From: Akebia trifoliata
Taxonomy: Eukaryota; Streptophyta; Magnoliopsida; Ranunculales; Lardizabalaceae
Reading direction: 5' to 3'
Length of the DNA: 64,000 bases
Assembly (NCBI GenBank): GCA_017979445.1
Contig: CM030711.1
Location: 38,556,757-38,620,756 of the forward strand
The notes below the pieces were generated by a model that made no database searches, was not told the origin of the DNA, and worked only from the letters and a program-made list of their open reading frames with translations. A program made the translations under genes and the position numbers. Shown here piece by piece: positions 55,566 to 64,000 of the stretch; positions within the stretch are counted from its first letter, which is position 1, and every line of letters starts with the position of its first letter.

Positions 55566-55918
55566 TATGGGACTTTTTGGCTTGGGTTTTAGAATAACAT
55601 TTTATTATTGTCGTATTAGGCCCTCAATATTACATTCACAGCTTTGCACGGTTGCTCGGTCACAACCATCCGTAGGACTGCCATGGCCAAGTTAATAATG
55701 TCAAGGAATGCCATTTCTCTCTTTCAGTAAGTAAGTTCGATGTTATGTGCGAGTTGAATAGTGTGTGAGGTCATCCATGGACCATCGCTCGGGTTTATAG
55801 AATTTCTTTTGGGTGATTTACGTATACCCTTTCAAGTTTTAGAGAATATTTGAGATACCCATTTATTTTCAAATAGATGATATGCTTCTCTTGACCTCAA
55901 TCTATTATAATAGATTAA
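55562..55918. repeat. Dispersed 0.35-kb repeat, copy 2
   Basis: It matches 49095-49447 in the same orientation, with scattered substitutions. Confidence 0.75.
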
Positions 55919-56242
55919 TGAAAAATGACTTAAATGCCATCGTGTTCAACTTTTAGTTTAAAAAATCTTTAATAGTTTTTCACAAAATCAATCATATTTA
56001 ACCTTTTTAATAAAATGTTCTTATCTTCATCTTCAACCTTAAGGTTTTGTCCACTTCAACCTTCAAACATCACACAAATTAGAAACAAGGGGTTGAGTAG
56101 AAGAATCAAGGGGGTGTTTTGCATGGATTTAATCAAGTTGAGGTTAAAAATGATACATTTGAAGATGAAATTAATAATGTTGAAATTTTAAATTAAGTTG
56201 AAGTTGAAAATTATGTATAGACGAGAAAAAATAATATATACT
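55919..56242. other. AT-rich spacer, no gene
   Basis: Nothing recognised. The text 'ggttgagtagaagaatcaag' to 'gaagttgaaaattatg' could be a decayed DNA-transposon end. Confidence 0.3.
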
Positions 56243-56820
56243 GTTACAACACCCTAATTTTCATGAGTCCACTGGGAAAAAACCTGAATTTTCAAAAGTA
56301 TTAAATGTCATTCAAAGGCCTTAAATAGGCCCATAGTCTACAATAAGTGTTATTTGGCTAATCTCTCATTCATGCATGCATCATTTGCTAAGCCCTAGCC
56401 CACTCCCTTAACCTATGCCCACTCAATCCAAAACTTTACCTATTCCCATTCCAAGCCCATTCAACCCAAGACCTAACCCATTTCCCCTCCCTAAACCTAC
56501 TAACCAAATCCAAATCCAAATCCACTTTTAGTCGGAATCCTAGCCCATTCTAAAGCCAAAACCTGAGTCCAAACCCTAGCCCATTCTAAGGCCCTAACCT
56601 AAGTCCAAATTTTAGCCCATTTTAAACCCAAAACCTAAGTCCAAACCCTAGCTTATTCTATACCCATTATTCATATCCATACCCTAAAAGTCCATAGTTT
56701 CGCACCTTTCACAAAAATGGACATGCGGCAATCGCTCATAAACTCCAACACTCAAGAAGGCTTTTCATTGTTGGGTCAATCTCAAAACCCGTTGGAGAGT
56801 CATTTCTTTTGAAAAATCCT
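56243..56820 (+). mobile_element. Probable LTR start with 36-bp repeats
   Basis: It starts TGTTACAACACCCTAATTTT and resembles the long gypsy LTR at 2708 in its 'aggcccatag' and 'cccaaaacctaagtcc' style. About four copies of a 36-bp unit ('aaaccctagcccattctaa' plus 'acctaagtcc') occupy 56535-56680. The LTR is interrupted by the MITE at 56824 and probably resumes at 57621; its far end was not found. Confidence 0.45.
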
Positions 56821-56823
56821 TAA

Positions 56824-57617
56824 GGGTATGTTTGATTGCACATGGAAAATAGGGTGGAAAATCAATTTTCATGGAAAATGATATTTTTCAAATGTTTGAT
56901 TGCACATGGAAATGGAAATTCATTTTCCACCTCAATCAAAAAGTCCACCAAAACATGGATTTCACTTTCCCACCCATATGGGTGGGAAAGTGAAATCCAC
57001 CCATATTTTCCATCTTCAATTTTTTCACACTTATATCTTCTTCTTCACCACCACCACCACCATTACACTAATCTCGCTATCGTCACCATCACCATCGTCG
57101 TTGCCTTCACCGTCACTGTCATCACCATCTCCGACCACATTTGCTCTCTCTCTCTCTCTTTTCTTCTTCTCCTTCTTCATCCCTCACTTCCATCACCACC
57201 TCCACCACCATGTTCTCCCCTCATCTTCTTCCTCATTTACCTCCGTCGCCATCGTCACCGCAACCACCACCGTCACCACCGCTGCTATCACCACCACCGC
57301 CACCGTCGCTATCATCACCACCTCCACCGCCACCACCACTGTCGCCACCACCATTGTCGCCACCGCCACCGCCACCACCACCGTTGCCACCACCGCCACC
57401 GCCACTTATCTTCTTCCTCTCCCCCTTCTCTCATCTTTCTTTCTCCTCCTCCTCATCTCCTTCTTTTTCTTTTTTCTCATTTAATTTTCCCATAATTTTA
57501 TCTAAGTAAAATCAAACAATAGAATTTAATTTTCCAACCCTAACTATTTTCCATAACAATTTTTCCATGGATTTCAAATTCCATGGAAAATCACTTTCCA
57601 TGCAATCAAACATACCC
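56824..57617. mobile_element. Tourist/PIF-Harbinger-type MITE
   Basis: The perfect 17-bp terminal inverted repeats are GGGTATGTTTGATTGCA. They are flanked by TAA on both sides (56821-56823 and 57618-57620), the 3-bp target preference of PIF/Harbinger elements. Sub-terminal 'tccatggaaaa' words form further inverted repeats. Length is 794 bp with no transposase. The interior is a CCA/CCG/TCC-rich microsatellite. Confidence 0.88.
57040..57412. repeat. CCN-rich microsatellite inside the MITE
   Basis: Imperfect repeats of CCACCACCGCCACCGT-type triplets and CTT runs. They create the long open frames of 219, 194 and 122 codons on the plus strand and 70 on the minus strand, which read as His-, Thr- or Pro-only strings. 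These are not genes. Confidence 0.85.
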
Positions 57618-57620
57618 TAA

Positions 57621-58847
57621 AATGACCTCTCAAAAAGTGAGGTCAACTAAAAAATTGCTTAAGACTCTTTGGAGAACATGCATAAAGTTTAGGGAAGTTC
57701 CAACTCTACCCGAAAAGTTAAAAGTTTCAGGTGCACAGAGTTTTCACATGACTTCTCGTATTGTCCTATTTCAAAAATTTGTGTCTACCCTCACTTTATT
57801 AAATATTTACAAAAGACCCAACATGAGATTAACGGGTTTAAGTAGTACCTGCCCCCGTGTTGCATTATATATTCTCATGGAGCACTCTTTGGGCCCATTG
57901 TTCCATATATGTTTAGCTTACCATCCTAAAAAAAATCATCTTGATTGCTGATTTCTAACCATAAGCGTTTTTACCAAGGCTCCAAAATCAAATGTTTTGT
58001 ATCCATGCTTCTTGTTCATGATAACAATATGCTTAAATCAATGGCTAAGATTAAGAATATTCATCAATCAGACCAATTCTTAATGTTAAGGTCAACGTAT
58101 CCAAAAGTTGGTTGAAAGATTATCCCACATGGCAATATAAGATAGAATAAACCAACGAGTGGACATGTCACTACGATTTGGTCCGCGGTCCGCCATGCAT
58201 CGATGGCTAATTAATTTGGTGGGCCACAATTCGGAATCTTTGAAAATTAAAACTCTATTTTAGGTGAATAACGCGGGGATTGGTGGAGTCAGTGTAGACT
58301 ATCTAATGCATTAGCACATGAGGATAACATTGCTCAAGTATGATATTTTGCGTAAGTTCTAATTTGGCTAAAAATGTCATTAATCTAATTTTTTAAGTGC
58401 AAGTATTGGTTTTATGTATGATGATACAGGTTTTATTATATGATAGTTGTAATTTTTTTATACAGTTTTTCTTTTTCATATATCCAATATTTAGGGGAGA
58501 TTGTGTCAAATTTTTAAAAAAATAAGAATAAGTATATTTTGAGTTTAAAATGATGTTATAATGTTTTTATTTAATAAAAATAGTAAATGTTACTTTTTTT
58601 AGTATAAGTTGTTGAATTATAATGTTAAAAACAATAATTATTACATATAAGGGCATTCTGATCATTTTGACAGAATCCAGAATAATTCCCAAACACAAAA
58701 CTCTATGAGAAGTACTTCTAATAGTACTTCTTAGATCTTGCATCCAAACGTACAACACATATCCAGCTACTTTAGACAGTACTTCAAAAAATACTTCTGG
58801 GAGTACTTATATTTTAAGTACTTCTGGCTCCTGTATCCACACGGGCC
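57621..58847. other. LTR remainder and AT-rich DNA, no gene
   Basis: 57621-57960 may be the rest of the LTR begun at 56243. The text near 58680-58850 ('agtacttctaatagtacttc' and 'gtatccacacgggccc') looks like the end of a hAT-like MITE. No coding sequence was seen. Confidence 0.3.
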
Positions 58848-58990
58848 CTAGGATTTTAATTAAGAGTTGATGCTATATGATTACCATTAGGTTAGGGTAA
58901 CTACTCTTGTGTCCCAAGGTTACGTAAAAGGTGAGATTATAGAGTTTAGGGTTAGGCTTAGGGTTTAGGGTTTAGGGTTAAGGTAAAAGA
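58848..58990 (+). repeat. Leader-module tail fragment with telomere-like tract
   Basis: 'ttaattaagagttgatgcta' and 'aactactcttgtgtcccaag' match the intron-like tails of the leader modules. It then runs into 'tagggtttagggtttagggt' near 58955-58975, two to three units of the plant telomere repeat TTTAGGG. Confidence 0.7.
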
Positions 58991-59660
58991 GTCTTTGCGG
59001 TGGCAACTGAAAAAAGTTGACTTCTACAATTGGAGAAGTTTTGAGTGAAAAATTATTGTTTACCAAAACATTGTCGAAGTGTTGTATATGTTTTCCTTAA
59101 TTTGAAAATTATTGTTTAATAAAATAGCTCACAACGGTTTTATTTTGGAAAAATGATCGGAATGCAAGGTGATTTGTTTGACATTTAAAAAAAATATTGA
59201 CCTTATTTATTAGTGATATTAATAGTGAAAGTTGTGGAAAACTTCAATGTCTTAGTATACATATGACGATTAGAATCGTTGATTATTGGTCAATTGAAAT
59301 AATGACAGGAGATGTAAAAAACACTTAAATTAACATGAGACATTGATTTGAGTTAAATAGTTAAATCAACCAATTTTCGAGTTGACTTCGTAAATTGGCG
59401 CATGGAGTTTTTTTATTGAACCACCACAAAAATCTAATTGAGGCCATAGTGACAAAGTCGCAATTTGAGAATAATTTGCTAAGGAAAAAATTTCAAAAAA
59501 AATCGGTAAAATCAAAAAAACATTGGCATTATTAAAAAAATATTTATAAAATAAATTATATATGATTAAAGATATAAAAATATGTATTTTATATATTAAT
59601 TTTAGTTTTTAATTTTCTTTTCTTATAGTTAACGTAAGTGGCTAACTGGCTATGAGCGTG
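58991..59660. other. AT-rich intergenic, no gene
   Basis: No feature recognised. Confidence 0.35.
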
Positions 59661-59689
59661 AGTTTTTTTTTTTGAAAGGTCAACAGGGT

Positions 59690-60770
59690 TAAGGCAAAAC
59701 CCAAACCAACTACAACCTCAATGAAGGAAAGTCCTTACGATCCTGATCAATGATAAATTTGAGGTTACAAGAGAGAACGCCACTATCTATTTTAGAATAT
59801 TTCATGGAGTCTTGGGAGGATTCAAGATAATCCATAGTTTCTTAGCTTCCTTGAAAACGTGATTGAAGGTGTATATGATGAAATTAGGAAGAGCTTCTAA
59901 TGGAGAGGACTAAGTGTATAACACTCTATGGAGTATTTCATCGGCTGTTAAAGATATTGACAGTCGTTAATGAGTCTACCTGAACCTGAATGTTTAGGCA
60001 ACTTTTTGTGATACACAACTTGAGCCCTTCAAGGATAGCTTGTATTTCGTGATAAAGGATTGAAACGGGGTTCGCACGGCCTGCAATGGCAGCAAATACC
60101 ATTCCTTCATAGTCTCAAATAATTGCTCCAAGTCCAGCTCGAGTGTTCGAGAATGAGCCATCAGTGTTGAGTGCCCACGTGTCAATGTCTGGTTTTGGCC
60201 AGCAGCAATAAACTCTCCTAGGCTATGAGAAGGTCACATTAAATTCTCAAGCTTGAAGGAAGTGCCGATTGTAGTCAAAATCCTCGATTTCTTTCAAGGA
60301 ATCTTCAAACTTTAAACTAATTTCTTCTTAAATAATAGAGATAATAGTGTTGTGGTTGTTGAATTGGTTTTGAAAGATCTTGTTGCACCTCTCTCTCCAC
60401 AAGTGATAGATGAAGGCGAAGAAAATAACTTTTTTGATATCTTGAATGATTGAGTCACCCTTGAAGTTAGATACGGCCCACATCACCTCTTCGTCCCAAT
60501 TGCCCAAGGTAAGATTGTACATACATCTCTTAAGGATTTTAGCCCGTAGTTGCCTAGAAAAGGTGTAGGCATTGAATAAATGGTTTGTGTCTTCCTCATG
60601 GGTACCGCAGAGTCTGCAAGTAGTCTCAACTCTTAACCCCCAATCTTTAATCTCAATGTTTTTAGCCTACCTTTGAGGGCAAGTCATGTTATGAAGCTGT
60701 GTTTTGAAATTCTAGACTTGCTCCACACAAGCCGAGCCCAAATAATCGAGTTAGAGTGGTTGACTGCTTG
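59690..60770 (-). pseudogene. LINE C-terminal region (zf-RVT and RNase H-like)
   Basis: Reading from high to low coordinates on the minus strand: IIWARLVWSKSRISKHSFI and LALKGRLKTL (zf-RVT), then FAFIYHLWRERCNKIFQN near 60400, then LNTDGSFSNTRAGLGAII, GMVFAAIAGRANP and EIQAILEGLKL (plant RVT_3 RNase H-like domain, with the TDGS motif). Stops interrupt several blocks. The reverse transcriptase core is absent, which is odd for a 5'-truncated LINE only in that the repeat at 60780 begins there. Confidence 0.85.
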
Positions 60771-60779
60771 AGTTCGTGT

Positions 60780-61425
60780 CAAACTACAAAACCCTTTTTT
60801 CCTTACATTTTATAAGGAAAAAGTTATGTTATGAATAAGGTTAGCCTTACTAACTTTGTAAGATTTCAATTCTTAATAAGGGTCATTGAGCTCACCTTGT
60901 AGCATCCAAAAATATGATCTGATGTCAAGGGATGTAAAGGACAAAATTCTATGAACTTTGAAGAAAATAATTTCACAGTTGAATTTCAACTTAAAGTTTA
61001 GGAGTTCGGTAGCTGTCCATTTTTAGAACCTTGGATCAAGTCTAAAAGAACTTTTTTTTTTTTATTTATTCGTAATCTGAGTTTTTTTCCATGAAATATA
61101 AAGGGTTGTAGAGTTGGATTGCCAATATGGTAATCCATTTGATCTCAACGACCCCTTGTAAGAGTTGAAATCTTACAAAGCTAAGTAAGGAAAGTGTTTT
61201 TTTAAATTATAGATTTATTATATAAAAAAAAGAGCTGTGATTTTCTAACTCCCCCTCTTAACAAACTCTCCCAATCTTCCCATGTGACTGTGCAAAGAAC
61301 CATAGATTTTTTTCCTTTGATACAAAACTGCACATATTTAGGGGGATGTGGATATATTTTATTTACTTTTATGGTAAAAGAATTATAAGTGAACCAGGCC
61401 ATTATAAGTAGGCCTTCCCATCTTT
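60780..61425. mobile_element. Palindromic-family repeat, copy next to LINE
   Basis: It contains 'atgttatgaataaggttagc', the inverse block 'gtaagatttcaattcttaat' near 60860, and the direct block 'agagttgaaatcttac' near 61160. It matches the partial copy at 39793-40075 from about 61010 on. Confidence 0.55.
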
Positions 61426-61429
61426 CTCT

Positions 61430-62150
61430 ATTTTTCTCCCTCTAGAGGTAGAGGAGAGTGTTTGTATACTTCATCTATTTTGCGGATTTCATACTTAAAT
61501 TGATAGATGTTCATCAGTATGAAATCCGTGGAGTAGATGAAGTTTATTACACTAATTCTAATTCATGGTAACAAGAATAAAGACGAGATGGAATTATTTG
61601 TAAGTAATCTTCAAAATCTTTGTCTTGTTCTAACTAATAGAAGGTACTTAACTGATTTAAGGATTAAGATTTGTTTTAAAAATAGGATTTTAAGGTTTAG
61701 ATAGTTACAGCTAGGGTTTAATTTAGAGAACTTCTATGGCCACACCAAATTTTGCTAATGCCACCCCAAGATGTGTGCTGATTCTTTAGTGATTTGGATA
61801 TTAATTGGGGTGGTGTTAGCGAAAGTTGGTGTGGCAATAGAATCTCAATTAATTAAGGGTTGACATTGTACGATTAGTTTAGGGTAACTTTTCTTGTGTC
61901 CCAAGCCCCGACAAAAACGTTGAAGTAAAGTTTGGTTACGGGGTTTAGGTAAGTAAAGGTCATAGTTTCAGGTTTAATTAAGAGTTGAAATTATATGATT
62001 ACAATTAGTTTAGGGTAACTTTGCTTATGTGTCAATCCTAGTAATAATCGATTGAGGTTATACAATTTAGGGATTAAGAGGCTTGTTTTAGATATAATAC
62101 AAATATACATCGTATTTTCATAGAAACATATCGTTCTATCAAATATTATG
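61430..62150 (+). repeat. Leader module, copy 4
   Basis: Hairpin at 61470-61541, donor-like GTAAGT at 61600, and a tail with 'agggtttaatttagag' and an M2 MITE at 61728-61853. It is most like copy 1 (40080-40800), which has the MITE at the same place. Confidence 0.7.
61728..61853. mobile_element. MITE M2 in leader copy 4
   Basis: The left end is 'ggccacaccaaattttgcta' and the right end 'gcgaaagttggtgtggcaat', 126 bp. It is at the same position as the M2 in copy 1 and has a slightly longer interior. Confidence 0.7.
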
Positions 62151-62154
62151 TAGA

Positions 62155-62770
62155 GAGATTTACCCAGTAGACCTAATTGTTGTATTTTTTTTACAAAAAC
62201 TCCCTTGGAGTTCTGACAAGTGACAACTCCAAAGAACCTTATGTTATAAAGTTTGTTTCCTTCCAAAACTTGCTTTATTAAGTTTATTACCCAGAAAACC
62301 TTGGAGCGGGGATTCACGTCATATAATTCAAATTGATGCGATTAATTTGTTTCTTAACATATCGTGGAGTGGATCATAACCTCGTCAATTTGTGGCAATT
62401 AAAAGCATGATATGATAAAATTCCAAGAATGTTAAAAAACAAAAAAGAGTTAGTTTTCACCGTTAAATTTAATTTTAAATGTGAGAGTTCAGTAGCCATC
62501 CATTTTTAACATCTTCCATCAAGCTCAAAAAGGATTCAAAAAAAAATATTTTTAGTTTGAGCTTTTCAGTAAAATCTAGAAGGTTGTGGTGTTGCATTGC
62601 TAATTTGGTAATCCATGTGGGCCCAACAACACTTATTAAGATTTGAAATCTTATTAAGTTGGTCATGCTAGCATGATTCATAAAGTAAGACTTGTTTGAT
62701 AACAAACTTGATAAAGAAGGGGAGTTTTGTAATAAAATTGCAACAAAGAGATTTTCCCGATAAGAAGGAT
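62155..62770. mobile_element. Palindromic element, copy 4
   Basis: This is the counterpart of 40805-41420: left end 'tttacaaaaactcccttgga', inner block 'gcattgctaatttggtaatc', right end 'gttttgtaataaaattgcaa'. Confidence 0.6.
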
Positions 62771-63285
62771 AATTTAATTAAAATTCAATCCAAATAATTA
62801 TGATTTGAAGTACTAGCATTTAAAAATGACAATTTAATTTGCTAAGAATATATTTTTTATCGATAAGATAGTCCAACGCTTAAATTAAGAAAGAATTTAG
62901 CATTCTTATTTCAACAGTAGTTGAATGAATTACTCGTGTCAATCCACTTTTAGTTATAAATTATTTGTGACTCTTATCATTTTATCAAATTTATTTTTTA
63001 ATTAAAATTTTAATTGAATGATCCCAATGTGATGGTCTCCATGATTTTTCCAATAATAAAATTACGAGTCTTTGTTGATCTTTTTCTAATTCTAACGAAC
63101 AACAAAGCGTAAAATAACTGACTTGTTAGGATTTATCTCGACTTATATGATGAATTCTATATTACATGGCTCATCATTCAATCCAACGTCTTTAGTGGTA
63201 TTAATCATTTTTTCTCGTCTTGGAAAATATCAATGAATCAGTTGAACCATCTTTATCCAAACCTTTCATGAAATGTCCTGCTAAC
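62771..63285. repeat. Duplicated AT-rich flank
   Basis: It aligns almost base for base with 41421-41960, ending at 'aaatgtcctgctaacata'. This marks the right limit of the duplicated block shared by the 40- and 62-kb loci. Confidence 0.7.
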
Positions 63286-64000
63286 ATAGGAACACTGCTA
63301 CTAAAAAATGGAAGAGCAAACTTCTTTCATCCGCCTGCCAAGCAGTTAAGATCTTGTGAATTGCCTCTCATAGTTTTTTCCACTTAATTACAAATTCCCT
63401 TTCACAAAATCATGTATTTTTAAGTAAATGATAAGATTACTCTTCCGTACAAGAATTGATAGATTGATATCTTTTTACAGATCAGGGCATCCCTCCAGAA
63501 AGGGAGAGCTCTTGAGTTTAAGCTCCCTTGTTGGCCATGTACAAGGATTTTTCCTAGCTTACTTAGTACGTGTGGTTTGTTGGGTATTGCATGTACACTG
63601 GGGATTTGGGTGAGATATGGAGTCCTAAAAAATAAAAATAAAAATAAAATGAAGAGAATATCTAACACCATTGCCATATTATTTATCATTTACAATGGAT
63701 GAAATGCAATTTTTTGTGGATAAAATATAAAGAATAATTATAGTGTTAATGTGGTATTGTGCACAAAAAAGTCAATCATCATCAAGATTGTGCAAAATCT
63801 AAAAACATGGAAAGATCCCTTCTTCTTTTTTTATTTATTTATTTATCCAAATCACGTTCTTAAGTAACATAAACAAAACACAAAAAGTATTATAGAAAAA
63901 GATTTTCCATTATTAAGTGTGTGTTTGGTAATATTTCTGAAGTCTGAATGGAGGTGGTCCACCTTTAAAACTCAGACTTTAAAACTTTTAATCTTGTTTG
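63286..64000. other. AT-rich intergenic, window end
   Basis: No gene recognised. 'gtgtgtgtttggtaatattt' near 63919 looks like the start of a DNA-transposon or MITE that continues outside the window. Confidence 0.3.

Noticed and set aside
56836..57509. Open frames of 219, 194 and 122 codons (plus) and 70 codons (minus)
   Set aside because: They are overlapping translations of a CCA/CCG/CTT-rich microsatellite within a MITE, reading as runs of His, Thr or Pro, with no domain.

Overview
This is nuclear DNA of a flowering plant, most likely a eudicot. It is AT-rich, has spliced genes with GT/AG introns, decayed Ty1/copia, Ty3/gypsy, LINE and MITE copies, and pieces of plastid DNA embedded in nuclear sequence. 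No species can be named from the sequence alone. Gene density is very low: one apparently intact protein gene, one clearly broken gene copy and a few orphan exon-like pieces. Most of the open frames longer than 60 codons are repeat-derived or random.

Layout. 0-4.4 kb: AT-rich DNA with a 1.65-kb dispersed repeat and a solo LTR with a perfect 5-bp target duplication. 4.96-11.98 kb: a full-length but decayed Ty1/copia element on the minus strand (both LTRs, primer-binding site, GATAG target duplication, gag-pol with stops). 12.3-14.2 kb: a second copy of the 1.65-kb repeat. 14.2-17.5 kb: MITE-like palindromes and nothing else recognised. 17.5-36.4 kb, minus strand: a complete seven-exon gene for the mitochondrial ribosomal small-subunit protein mS29 (DAP3). 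Its second intron is about 14.7 kb. It holds RTE-type LINE pieces, a small LTR element, a rearranged plastid insert (trnK exon 2/matK end, ndhG end, psbE start) and a tandem duplication of 4.5-6 kb. Each duplicate carries a plastid-type 23S rRNA fragment bounded by gypsy-like LTRs. 36.4-37.7 kb: nested MITEs right upstream of the gene. 38.5-39.8 kb: a copia LTR/gag fragment.

39.8-63.3 kb is built largely from copies of two repeat modules. One is a ~0.6-kb palindromic element with long inverted repeats. The other is a leader-like module (TATA-like site, pyrimidine-rich leader, 80-bp hairpin, GTAAGT donor, intron-like tail with TTAGGG-type words), present four times plus a fragment. Between the copies lie a truncated MKK3 (MAP kinase kinase with NTF2 domain) copy at 44.5-46.3 kb, orphan exon-like segments at 46.5-47.0 kb, a gypsy 3' LTR at 51.6-52.1 kb, a Tourist/Harbinger-type MITE at 56.8-57.6 kb filled with a CCN-rich microsatellite, a short interstitial telomere-like tract and a LINE tail at 59.7-60.8 kb.

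How the parts relate. The only gene with evident function is mS29; the rest records repeated insertion, duplication and decay. No bacterial-type system, CRISPR array or gene cluster was seen. All comparisons were made by eye, so repeat boundaries are approximate unless a target duplication fixes them.
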